Below are positions 43,597 through 51,130 of a stretch of 64,000 nt of DNA, piece after piece. The notes under the pieces were generated by a model, which was not told where the DNA came from, made no database searches, and worked only from the letters and a program-made list of their open reading frames with translations. Every line of letters begins with the position of its first letter. Position 1 is the first letter of the stretch. The translations under genes and the position numbers were made by a program. The stretch is taken from positions 1-64,000 of the forward strand of contig CALXYI010000060.1 of the NCBI GenBank assembly GCA_944392935.1, given 5' to 3'. The stretch comes from an uncultured Spirochaetaceae bacterium. GTDB lineage: Bacteria > Spirochaetota > Spirochaetia > Sphaerochaetales > Sphaerochaetaceae.

Positions 43597-44032
43597 ATTT
43601 TCCGCAATACGCGCTTTCCGCGTATTACCGGCGTATCTCAAGCCGAATCAACGATTTAGCCTGTTTACAGGATTCCTGTTCCAACTCTTGTACGGTGCCA
43701 TACAACCGGGTGTGTCGCAAAGTGTGCGCGAGTGTGCCGCATTGTGTGCCACAGTACCTTTCCATCCCCTTGCGGAGACTTCTTCGCTGTTCCAATCATC
43801 CATCGCCTCGTTTCTTATAGCACTTTATCCGATACGGGTCTAGTGGCATCTCGATATTTTCAGCAGTGAACTTATCAGATGCAGAACATGATTCATCAAA
43901 ACCCATATCAGGCCTGATAAAATGGAAAGTGCATTTGAGATCCTGGCACAGCCTATGTGCCCTGAGGAGCATTATTCCTGATGGAATCGGCAGGAATAAG
44001 GGGTTGAGGCGTATATCCCTTTAGGAGGGTAT
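43597..44032. other. Gene-free region between tRNA-Thr and the first Rpn gene
   Basis: 436 bp. Contents: a perfect 8-bp inverted repeat AATACGCG/CGCGTATT (43606-43626) beside the tRNA 5' end; four imperfect copies of GTGTG(C/T)CGC-like sequence about 10-12 bp apart (43710-43752); a 12-bp palindrome ATCAGGCCTGAT (about 43907-43918); and the leader shared with the third Rpn gene (about 43980-44032, GAGGCGTATATCCCTT). No frame in either direction looks coding. Near a tRNA this could be the scar of a lost element, but no integrase or att repeat is evident. Confidence 0.4.
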
Positions 44033-44899
44033 ATGAAAGGAAAGATGATCCCGCCCATCACCAGACGCTACCGGAAGAGGATCGAGGACCTGACGCTGTC
44101 TGACGACATAGGCTTCATGCGGGCATTCGACGGCAACACGGAGGGTGTGGAGTACCTCGTGCGCACACTCACAGGAAGGGATGACACCACAGTCATCTCA
44201 GCTGAGGCGCAGAAGCACCTCTCGAGCATAGACAGCCACTCCGTCATACTCGATATATTCGCAGAGGGGAAGGATGGAGAGCAGATAGACATAGAGATGC
44301 AGCACTACGACGGATTCCGCGAAGGGCTCTGCTCAAGGATGGGAAGGTACATGGCCTTCCTCCAGCTAGGTGCGCTTGGCAAGGGAGAGGGATACGCCGA
44401 GACAAGGGAATCGATAGTGCTCTTCATATCAAGCCGCGATCCGTTCGGCAAGGGACGGGATGTGTACAGGTTCGGCACGGTGGATCTTGATGATGGGGAG
44501 AGGGAGGAAGGGTTCATGATGAGCTTCTACGTGGCAAACGGGAGCTATCGTGATACAATCGGGACGGAGAGGGGCAGGCTTCTCGGAGATCTTTCCGAGA
44601 AGGAGATAGAGAGGATGAAGAGCCCGATGATGAGGGCCGCGCTCTACAGGGTGAAGGGGGACGAGATGATGCTTCGTGATACATACGGGATGCTCTACAG
44701 GATAGAGACTGAGAATCTTGAGAAGGGAATCAGGAAAGGCATGGAAAAAGGCATAGAGAAAGGAAAGGCCGAGGAAAAGGAGCAGATTGCCCTGCGCCTG
44801 ATAAGGAAGAGCGTCTATCCTCTATCCGAAATCGCAGAGCTTACGGAGCTTCCGATCAAAGAAGTCGAGAGACTTGCAGGGAGCATCAGGATGGAATGA
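44033..44899 (+). CDS. Rpn-family PD-(D/E)XK nuclease / putative transposase (copy 1)
   Basis: 288 residues. Matches the Rpn/TIGR01784 group (recombination-promoting nuclease). Candidate active-site residues are Asp74 (VILDIFAEGKDG) and Glu88/Gln90 (IDIEMQ). After the nuclease core comes MMRAALYRVKGDEMMLRDTY, then a low-complexity linker of EKG/RKG units (about 232-252) and a helical C-terminus (LSEIAELTELPIKEVERLAG). ATG 44033 lies just after TAGGAGGG. The paralogues are at 57.9 and 58.9 kb. An internal ATG at 44741 in the linker could give a 52-residue product. Probably mobile or defence-related. Confidence 0.88.
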   Translation: MKGKMIPPITRRYRKRIEDLTLSDDIGFMRAFDGNTEGVEYLVRTLTGRDDTTVISAEAQKHLSSIDSHSVILDIFAEGKDGEQIDIEMQHYDGFREGLCSRMGRYMAFLQLGALGKGEGYAETRESIVLFISSRDPFGKGRDVYRFGTVDLDDGEREEGFMMSFYVANGSYRDTIGTERGRLLGDLSEKEIERMKSPMMRAALYRVKGDEMMLRDTYGMLYRIETENLEKGIRKGMEKGIEKGKAEEKEQIALRLIRKSVYPLSEIAELTELPIKEVERLAGSIRME

Positions 44900-44935
44900 C
44901 AAGATGCTATCATCATAGACATCTAAGGTGTCAGG

Positions 44936-44957
44936 TCCTCAGGCGGACGCCTGAGGA
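44936..44957. terminator. Perfect hairpin between converging Rpn and metA genes
   Basis: TCCTCAGGCG and CGCCTGAGGA form a 10-bp perfect stem with a 2-base centre. It lies 8 bp after the metA stop on the minus strand and 37 bp after the Rpn stop. No T-run on either side, so termination is uncertain. Confidence 0.5.
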
Positions 44958-44964
44958 TCGTAAT

Positions 44965-45888
44965 TCACTCTGATCTCAGCTCCGAGAGATCATACGGCGT
45001 CGTCTGGTAGACAAAGTAATTGAGCCAGTTCGAATAGAGGAGATTGGCATGCCCTCTCCAGTCCACAACAGGATCCTTGTCCGGATCATCGCCGGGGAAG
45101 TAGTTCTCCGGGACAGCTGTATCGAGTCCCTGGGCCCTGTCCCTGAGATACTCGTTCTTCAGCGTATCACGGTCATACTCCGAGTGTCCCGAGATGAATA
45201 TCTGGCGGCCGTTCGCAGTCATAGCTGCATACACACCAGCCTTCTCGGACATGGCAAGTATCTTGAGCCTGGGCTCTGCGGCCATATCCTCATAGCGGCA
45301 GGTGGTGTAGCGTGAATGAGGAACATAGAACTCATCATCGAAGCCCCTCAGGAGCACAGGATTCCTGTAGACCACCCTGTGCTTGTAGACTCCGAAGAGC
45401 TTCCTCCCGAGCTTCACCTTAGGTATCCCGAAATGATAGTAGAGGCCTGCCTGCGCTGCCCAGCAGATATGGAACGTGGAGTGCACATGGCTTTTCGACC
45501 ATTCCATGATAGCGCAGAGCTCATCCCAGTACTCGACATCGCTGTACTCCAGATTCTCTATCGGAGCGCCGGTTATGACCATGCCATCGAAGTTCTCGTC
45601 CCTGACATCTGAGAAGACCTTGTAGAATGCGATCATATGCTCAGGCGGCGTGTTCTTCGAGACATGGCTCTCCACCTGCAGGAGAGTCAGCTCCACCTGC
45701 AGCGGGGTATTGCCCAGGAGCCTCGTGAGCTGCGTCTCTGTCGCGATCTTCGTCGGCATGAGATTGAGAAGGAGGATGCGCAGCGGCCTCATATCCTGCG
45801 TGCGTGCCCTCTTCTCCGTCATGACGAAGATGTTCTCATCTTCCAGCGTCTTCCTCGCAGGAAGCCTGTTCGGTATCTTTATAGGCAC
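44965..45888 (-). CDS. metA: Homoserine O-acetyltransferase (MetA family)
   Basis: 307 residues. Class-I glutamine-amidotransferase-like acyltransferase. Catalytic Cys142 (FHICWAAQ), His235 and Glu237 (SGHSEYD) fall exactly at the family positions. Residue 111 is Glu (GAPIENLE), not the Gly of E. coli MetA; Glu111 is known to select acetyl-CoA over succinyl-CoA, so the product should be O-acetylhomoserine. This agrees with the adjacent O-acetylhomoserine sulfhydrylase-type gene, which it overlaps by 10 bp. The start ATG 45888 lies within the metY end. Confidence 0.95.
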   Translation of the reverse strand: MPIKIPNRLPARKTLEDENIFVMTEKRARTQDMRPLRILLLNLMPTKIATETQLTRLLGNTPLQVELTLLQVESHVSKNTPPEHMIAFYKVFSDVRDENFDGMVITGAPIENLEYSDVEYWDELCAIMEWSKSHVHSTFHICWAAQAGLYYHFGIPKVKLGRKLFGVYKHRVVYRNPVLLRGFDDEFYVPHSRYTTCRYEDMAAEPRLKILAMSEKAGVYAAMTANGRQIFISGHSEYDRDTLKNEYLRDRAQGLDTAVPENYFPGDDPDKDPVVDWRGHANLLYSNWLNYFVYQTTPYDLSELRSE

Positions 45889-47168
45889 TTCGCAAGGGCC
45901 TCTTCGATATCCCTGATGATATCGCCGGCATCCTCGATGCCGACCGAGAAGCGGACGAACCCGGGTTCTATGCCGGCTGCACGCAGCATCTCGTCAGAAA
46001 GCTGGCGATGCGTCGTGGATGCAGGATTGAGCACGCATGTGCGGGCATCCGCCACATGGACTACGATCTCGGCAAGACGGAGGGAATCCATGAACTTCAT
46101 AGCCCTCTCACGGCCACCCCGGATGACGAATGATACAACGCCGGAAGCCATGCCATCCCTGAGGTACTTCACAGCTCTCCCATGCTCCTTGTCCCCCGGA
46201 AGTCCCGGATAGCTCACGCTCTCGATGATATCGCGGCGGGATGAAAGATACTCAGCAACACGGAGCGCATTCTCCGAGTGCCTCCTGATGCGGAGGTGCA
46301 GCGTCTCAAGACCGAGATTCAGAAGGAATGCGCTCATGGGCTGCGGAGTGGAGCCAAGGTCACGCATGAGCTGTGTCCTGGCTTTCGTTATATATGCGCT
46401 CCGGCCGAACTGCTTCGTATATACAACACCATGATAGGACTCATCGGGCTTCGTGAGCTCCGGGTACTTCCCGCTCTTCTCCCAGTCGAAGTTCCCGCTG
46501 TCGACTATCACTCCGCCGACAACCATGGCATGGCCATCCATGTACTTCGTAGTGGAATGCACGATGATATCCACTCCATAGTCGAAAGGACTGCAGAGAA
46601 TCGGTGTCGCGAACGTATTGTCGATTATGACAGGGACTCCCATCCTGTGGGCAAGAGGCACGAAGCGGTCGAAGTCGAAGACCTCGAGGGAAGGATTCGC
46701 TATAGTCTCGCCGAAGAAGCATCTCGTCCTGGAATCGAAGCATGAGATGATCTCCTCATCGGACATGCCGGAGGTGACCACCCTCGCCTCTATCCCCATC
46801 CTCCTCATCGTCACAAGAAAGAGGTTCGTCGTACCTCCATAGAGATTCCCCATCATCACGAAGTTGTCTCCCGATGAGGCGATATTGAATACGGATATAA
46901 GCGACGCAGCCTGACCCGAGGAAGTCATCATCGCCCCTACCCCGCCCTCGAGATCGGCTATCTTCTTCTCGACCATCTCGACAGTAGGATTGGAGATGCG
47001 GGTATACATGTGCCCCGGAGACTCGAGATCGAAGAGCTTGGCAAGCTCCTCCGCTGAGTCATACCTGTATGTTGTGCTCTGATAGATAGGAAGGACACGA
47101 GGCTCTCCGTTCCCTGGCTCATAGCCGCCCTGCACGCATATAGTGGATCTGTCCCATTTGCTGTTCAT
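45879..47168 (-). CDS. metY: O-acetylhomoserine (thiol)-lyase, PLP-dependent
   Basis: 429 residues, the size of MetY-type enzymes (cystathionine gamma-synthases are about 380). Cys/Met-metabolism PLP fold: [57 protein letters not shown], and the PLP lysine in [16 protein letters not shown]. Predicted to make homocysteine from O-acetylhomoserine and sulfide, supplied by the downstream metA. The ATG is 6 bp from the promoter -10 with no Shine-Dalgarno; no SAM riboswitch is possible in so short a leader. Confidence 0.93.
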   Translation of the reverse strand: MNSKWDRSTICVQGGYEPGNGEPRVLPIYQSTTYRYDSAEELAKLFDLESPGHMYTRISNPTVEMVEKKIADLEGGVGAMMTSSGQAASLISVFNIASSGDNFVMMGNLYGGTTNLFLVTMRRMGIEARVVTSGMSDEEIISCFDSRTRCFFGETIANPSLEVFDFDRFVPLAHRMGVPVIIDNTFATPILCSPFDYGVDIIVHSTTKYMDGHAMVVGGVIVDSGNFDWEKSGKYPELTKPDESYHGVVYTKQFGRSAYITKARTQLMRDLGSTPQPMSAFLLNLGLETLHLRIRRHSENALRVAEYLSSRRDIIESVSYPGLPGDKEHGRAVKYLRDGMASGVVSFVIRGGRERAMKFMDSLRLAEIVVHVADARTCVLNPASTTHRQLSDEMLRAAGIEPGFVRFSVGIEDAGDIIRDIEEALAKCL

Positions 47169-47174
47169 GGAGCT

Positions 47175-47203
47175 ATATTACCCAAATCAGATGATTAGGT
47201 TAA
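47175..47203 (-). promoter_or_regulatory. Promoter for metY-metA, predicted leaderless
   Basis: On the minus strand TTAACC, 17 bp, TAATAT. The -10 ends 6 bp before the metY ATG. Confidence 0.55.
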
Positions 47204-47237
47204 GACGGAACCGGCAATGCAAGACGGCAAAAGGAAA

Positions 47238-47435
47238 TCATAGGATGGAAACCATTATGCCTATGCCACGGTACCTGTCATATCCAGGATAGAGAGGGAA
47301 CTGATAGAACACCCCAAGCGATATACCATACCACTTCCCTATGTTCAGCTCCGTCATCAGCTTCGGCCTCGGCATGATGCCGTTGAATCCGATAGTGTAC
47401 CCATCCGGCTGGTAATGCGTCTGAATGAACCGCAT
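47238..47435 (-). pseudogene. C-terminal fragment of an outer-membrane beta-barrel protein
   Basis: About 65 residues that match the C-terminal end of the barrel-like protein encoded at 53.8-54.5 kb: the shared pattern is G(I/L)M.RP, then an IG(K/R)W element, G(V/L)FYQ.PLYP.Y and a final hydrophobic strand. Here the N-terminal two thirds, signal peptide and start are missing, and the strand is opposite to the intact gene. A frame continues up to 47486 but with unrelated residues. It looks like the relic of an inverted or duplicated copy. Confidence 0.65.
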
Positions 47436-47532
47436 GCGATAACAGAGGTCAGACATAGGGAAATGCAGAATGATAAAATTAACCAATATTATTACAAGTG
47501 TACTTCAAGCATATCCCTATTTCCCGACTCAA

Positions 47533-47560
47533 TTGACAAAGCAATTATTTTCCTTATATC
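47533..47560 (+). promoter_or_regulatory. Promoter of the FN3 lipoprotein operon
   Basis: TTGACA (47533-47538), 16 bp, TATATC (47555-47560), leaving a leader of about 74 nt before the ATG. Confidence 0.6.
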
Positions 47561-47602
47561 TTTGACGAAGATAAAAGACAAAACAGATACGAATTGTTCG
47601 GA

Positions 47603-47621
47603 AACTCCGCATTGCGGAGTT
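47603..47621 (+). promoter_or_regulatory. Leader hairpin of the FN3 lipoprotein operon
   Basis: Perfect inverted repeat AACTCCGC-ATT-GCGGAGTT, 8-bp arms, ending 19 bp before the ATG and about 10 bp before the AAGAGG ribosome-binding site. It could be an operator or an RNA stem that affects initiation; no T-run follows. Confidence 0.5.
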
Positions 47622-47640
47622 GATGGATAAGAGGATATAA

Positions 47641-50600
47641 ATGCTGAAACGCGTAATATACCTATTGCCTTTACTGCTTTCATTGCTGCTTCTTGCAAAC
47701 TGTGCACTATCACCTGAGGATAAGATAATAGAGGAGCTTGTCCCGAAGCTGACAGACCTTGATACACCTGCCAATATACAAGTACTCAACAATCATGCTG
47801 ACGGTATCATTTCCATTACATGGGATCCTGTAGAGAACGCGACTTTCTATACAGTCGAATATGAGAGGACAAGCGATTATCTTGAAAGCGCCAATCCTAT
47901 TCCGATAATAAGGAATACGAATTCTGTTGAAATCATAGTACCCGATATCGAGAGCGAAACCAATCAATATGCACGTGATAAAAGGTATATCTTCAGGATA
48001 AAGGCCACATGCCTTGAGAAGAATGACAATGGCCAGGTGATAAACACCATTGAATCAGCGTACAGCGATATCGTAGAAGGTGCTATTGCGGATTATATCT
48101 CAATCACATGCATACAGCAGGATCGGAAGCTTGTGGTATTCGATACAGTATCGAATGTCACTGCACTCGATGGATCTAAGCTGGCAGATCTTGAAGTCAG
48201 GTATTTCGATCATGAATATGTTGAATCAGAGCCCATTGATCCTGACTGGAAAGAAATCCATATAGATGGAATGACAGTGGAATCCGGAAAGGACTATTCA
48301 TTCACTGCAGTCCTCTATGCAGATGGCGTGGCAACAGCTGCAACTGGCCTGGAAGTATCAGGAAGCATTGATTACAACCCTCCGAAAGTGGTCAATCTCA
48401 AAGCAGAGAACAATCTGCGGTCTTCTATAATCCTCAGATGGGATCCCGTCTCGCCTGCAGCAGGTGTTGATGGAGATGTCAGATACGCTATACAGAAGAA
48501 ACCTTCCGACAGTGCCGCCTGGGAATACATCCAGGATCCTGAAGGCAGCATCCTCCTTCTGGACGGAACAACATATGAGGATACTGCTATCGAAAATAAC
48601 AAAGATTATGATTACAGGGTTCTCTCCGCATATCTGCTCAACAATGCTTCAGGTAACACCACAACCCAGCTGCAAGCCACTTCAGAAGCTGCCACAGTGG
48701 AAGGATGCCACGCTGTAGACAATGCCCCGGAAATGCTTGTCGCAGAAATCATCAGCGAAGAGAATGGAAGCGAAGAGAATGGACCATACGAATCACGTGT
48801 GAAGCTTACGCTCAATCCAAGATCCAAGGATCTTCTTGATTGCAAATCTTTCTCTTACGTTATCACCAGAAGGGAAAGAGGAAACAATACCGTAGTCCCA
48901 AGCAGCCATATAACTGGTACCCTGGAATATGAAGACGAGATTTTCCTGACAGAAGAAGAGCACAGGCTCACCCATATATATTATTACACTGTAGAATATT
49001 ATTATGATGATGAATTGATAACACCGGAAAGCCAGGAATACAGGGCTGTGAATGATGACGGCTCTGAATTCGCTCATGAAGTGAAAGGGACAGTGGAAGC
49101 CATTGGCTTCATCCAGGGCTTTGCCATTGATAATGAGAATTATCCTTTAGCTGGAAAGATAAGGTTCAACTGGAATCTTTTCATCCCTGACGATTCTGGA
49201 CTTTCATTCTCGAATCTCCTCATCACCCTGACAAGGACAGGAGAGAGCGGTGAGGAAAGGATAATCGATAACGAACCAGCAGATAGGACTTCCAGAAGCG
49301 CGATCAGCAAGGTATATGAAGACACCTCAGCTGAGCAGAATCAGGAATATGAGTATCAGCTGATAGCCACATACAGCGATTCTGATAGCCTGTACGACGG
49401 AATGACTGCCTTCTCTGAAATCCTGACAGGCCATACCTTGCAAACTCCTGAGAATCTCGCTGCCTCGATGAATACAAGCGAGACTGAAATCAGGCTTGAG
49501 TGGGATGCTGTTCCTGAGGCCTCTGGATATCTTATCAGCTATAGGCTCTCTGGTTCTTCCGGGGCATGGCAGACGAAGTCCATCGATGATCCATCGACCA
49601 CTGCTTACTCTTTCACTTCAGCTGATTCCATCAAGGCTGGCAAGGCCTATGACTTCTATATCCAGAGCATCGATGCGGAGAGTAACGCAACGGCAGCGTC
49701 CAAGACCGTTGAAGGCAGCATGCTCGGCCCGATTGATATAGAGGTTGAGGGCGGTCCTGATTATATCAGGCTTACCTGGGATGAAGCTGATAACGTGAAC
49801 TTCTACACAGTCATAATCTCTGCTTCTGCTTCCCCTTCGGATGAATTATTGCGGGCTATTGCAACCAGGCCTGAATATGAACTGAATGCAGATAATCTTC
49901 CAGATGCCATCAACGATCATTTTGAGTATCCACTCTCTGAGGAATACTATTTTGCTGTTCTGCCAGGTGACATGGAAATCACGGATTATGAGCTGAAAGA
50001 TGGCAGCTGGGTCAGGCCGCCGAAGGAAATTTCTGCTACAAAAGCAATGTCCAAGGATATGATTACCATAACATGGACTACTGTTGCAGATGAAGATATA
50101 AATTCCTATATTCTTTATAAAAAACCCCATGGCTCTGATTCAAATTGGGAATTCGTTGAATATGTTTTTGCAGAATCAGGAACTGAAGCTATATATTATT
50201 TTCCGACAACAACAGATGAATATGATTTCTCTGTCGCTTCCGTCAAAAATGGAAATGAAGGAATTATTCAGGATCGATTCTACAATGAATCCAATTATGG
50301 ATATCCATTGATGAAACCAGACAGAACTGGGGCTTCTGATCTTGGAAATGGTTTCTTCAGGATTTATTTCAATGAAGTAAAAGGTGCAACTGAATATAGG
50401 ATAAATCTGGATCATACAGAAGAAGTTATAATCTCAAAAGCAGCTATTGATGCTGCTCCTTCTTCTATAAGTGATTATTCAAATGGAAGCATTGCTGTTG
50501 ATAACAACGGAGTGATAAGTGTTTATCTAACGGAAATTCCTTTCCAAGTAAATAAAAGCGTGTATTGGAATGTTTCGATAGCAGCACGGAATGATAATAT

Positions 50601-51117
50601 CCCTAATTCTCTACGAGATACAACAGAAGCAGTAGTCTTAACGAAATACTATAATCCAGAAGGAATGGATCCAATCGATTATGCAAATCTTTCAATGGGG
50701 ATATTGAACAATATATTTACTGCAATAAATACTGAATATGAGTCTGATTGGTGGGTTCTGTTTGGAGATAGCGAGCTATTAAAGCTCAACAAACTTGAGG
50801 TCTTGAGAAGCTATGGATCTAAAGATGTTTCCCCAATGGTTCCTAGACATGATGGATACGTTGATTTCAATGGAATAACAGTAAATCAAACCGAATTGAC
50901 AGGGCATGTTGGATATATGCCAAAGCTTGATGGTGGATCAACTGCACAGAATCCTTTGGATTATATAAATGGAGAAGTGAATTTAGTTTTTCCAATTGAA
51001 ATCTATGACAATATCACGCTGAATTTCAACCAGTACAAAGCTGATAATTCAAGTGGATCCGTAAGCTTCAATGGAACTCCTATTGAATTGGATTCTATCA
51101 AGCAATCATTGTTATAA
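47641..51117 (+). CDS. Large lipoprotein with about six fibronectin-III-like domains
   Basis: 1158 residues. Signal peptide with lipobox LLANC (Cys about residue 21). FN3-like units with the (I/L)xxxWDxVxxAxxYxVxY pattern begin near residues 42, 245, 600, 700, 790 and 893; segment 360-590 is beta-rich but divergent. A C-terminal domain from about 1010 contains SDWW, HDGYVDFNG and SGSVSFNG and resembles the end of the next protein. Predicted surface or periplasmic adhesion or scaffold protein; function unknown. From about 50,080 the G+C falls to about one third (by eye), unlike the 5' part, suggesting a mosaic gene. Confidence 0.85.
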   Translation: MLKRVIYLLPLLLSLLLLANCALSPEDKIIEELVPKLTDLDTPANIQVLNNHADGIISITWDPVENATFYTVEYERTSDYLESANPIPIIRNTNSVEIIVPDIESETNQYARDKRYIFRIKATCLEKNDNGQVINTIESAYSDIVEGAIADYISITCIQQDRKLVVFDTVSNVTALDGSKLADLEVRYFDHEYVESEPIDPDWKEIHIDGMTVESGKDYSFTAVLYADGVATAATGLEVSGSIDYNPPKVVNLKAENNLRSSIILRWDPVSPAAGVDGDVRYAIQKKPSDSAAWEYIQDPEGSILLLDGTTYEDTAIENNKDYDYRVLSAYLLNNASGNTTTQLQATSEAATVEGCHAVDNAPEMLVAEIISEENGSEENGPYESRVKLTLNPRSKDLLDCKSFSYVITRRERGNNTVVPSSHITGTLEYEDEIFLTEEEHRLTHIYYYTVEYYYDDELITPESQEYRAVNDDGSEFAHEVKGTVEAIGFIQGFAIDNENYPLAGKIRFNWNLFIPDDSGLSFSNLLITLTRTGESGEERIIDNEPADRTSRSAISKVYEDTSAEQNQEYEYQLIATYSDSDSLYDGMTAFSEILTGHTLQTPENLAASMNTSETEIRLEWDAVPEASGYLISYRLSGSSGAWQTKSIDDPSTTAYSFTSADSIKAGKAYDFYIQSIDAESNATAASKTVEGSMLGPIDIEVEGGPDYIRLTWDEADNVNFYTVIISASASPSDELLRAIATRPEYELNADNLPDAINDHFEYPLSEEYYFAVLPGDMEITDYELKDGSWVRPPKEISATKAMSKDMITITWTTVADEDINSYILYKKPHGSDSNWEFVEYVFAESGTEAIYYFPTTTDEYDFSVASVKNGNEGIIQDRFYNESNYGYPLMKPDRTGASDLGNGFFRIYFNEVKGATEYRINLDHTEEVIISKAAIDAAPSSISDYSNGSIAVDNNGVISVYLTEIPFQVNKSVYWNVSIAARNDNIPNSLRDTTEAVVLTKYYNPEGMDPIDYANLSMGILNNIFTAINTEYESDWWVLFGDSELLKLNKLEVLRSYGSKDVSPMVPRHDGYVDFNGITVNQTELTGHVGYMPKLDGGSTAQNPLDYINGEVNLVFPIEIYDNITLNFNQYKADNSSGSVSFNGTPIELDSIKQSLL

Positions 51118-51130
51118 GGGAGAAGAGTAA

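Noticed and set aside
43416-43843. Two overlapping plus-strand frames across the tRNA-Thr gene
   Set aside because: They run through the tRNA in antisense and show no coding bias; the tRNA call explains the sequence.
43660-43850. Possible integrase tail on the minus strand near tRNA-Thr
   Set aside because: The frames give short His/Arg-rich strings broken by stops; no catalytic Arg/His/Tyr pattern and no duplicated tRNA end.
47169-47237. SAM riboswitch before metY
   Set aside because: Promoter ends 6 bp before the start codon, leaving no room for a leader.
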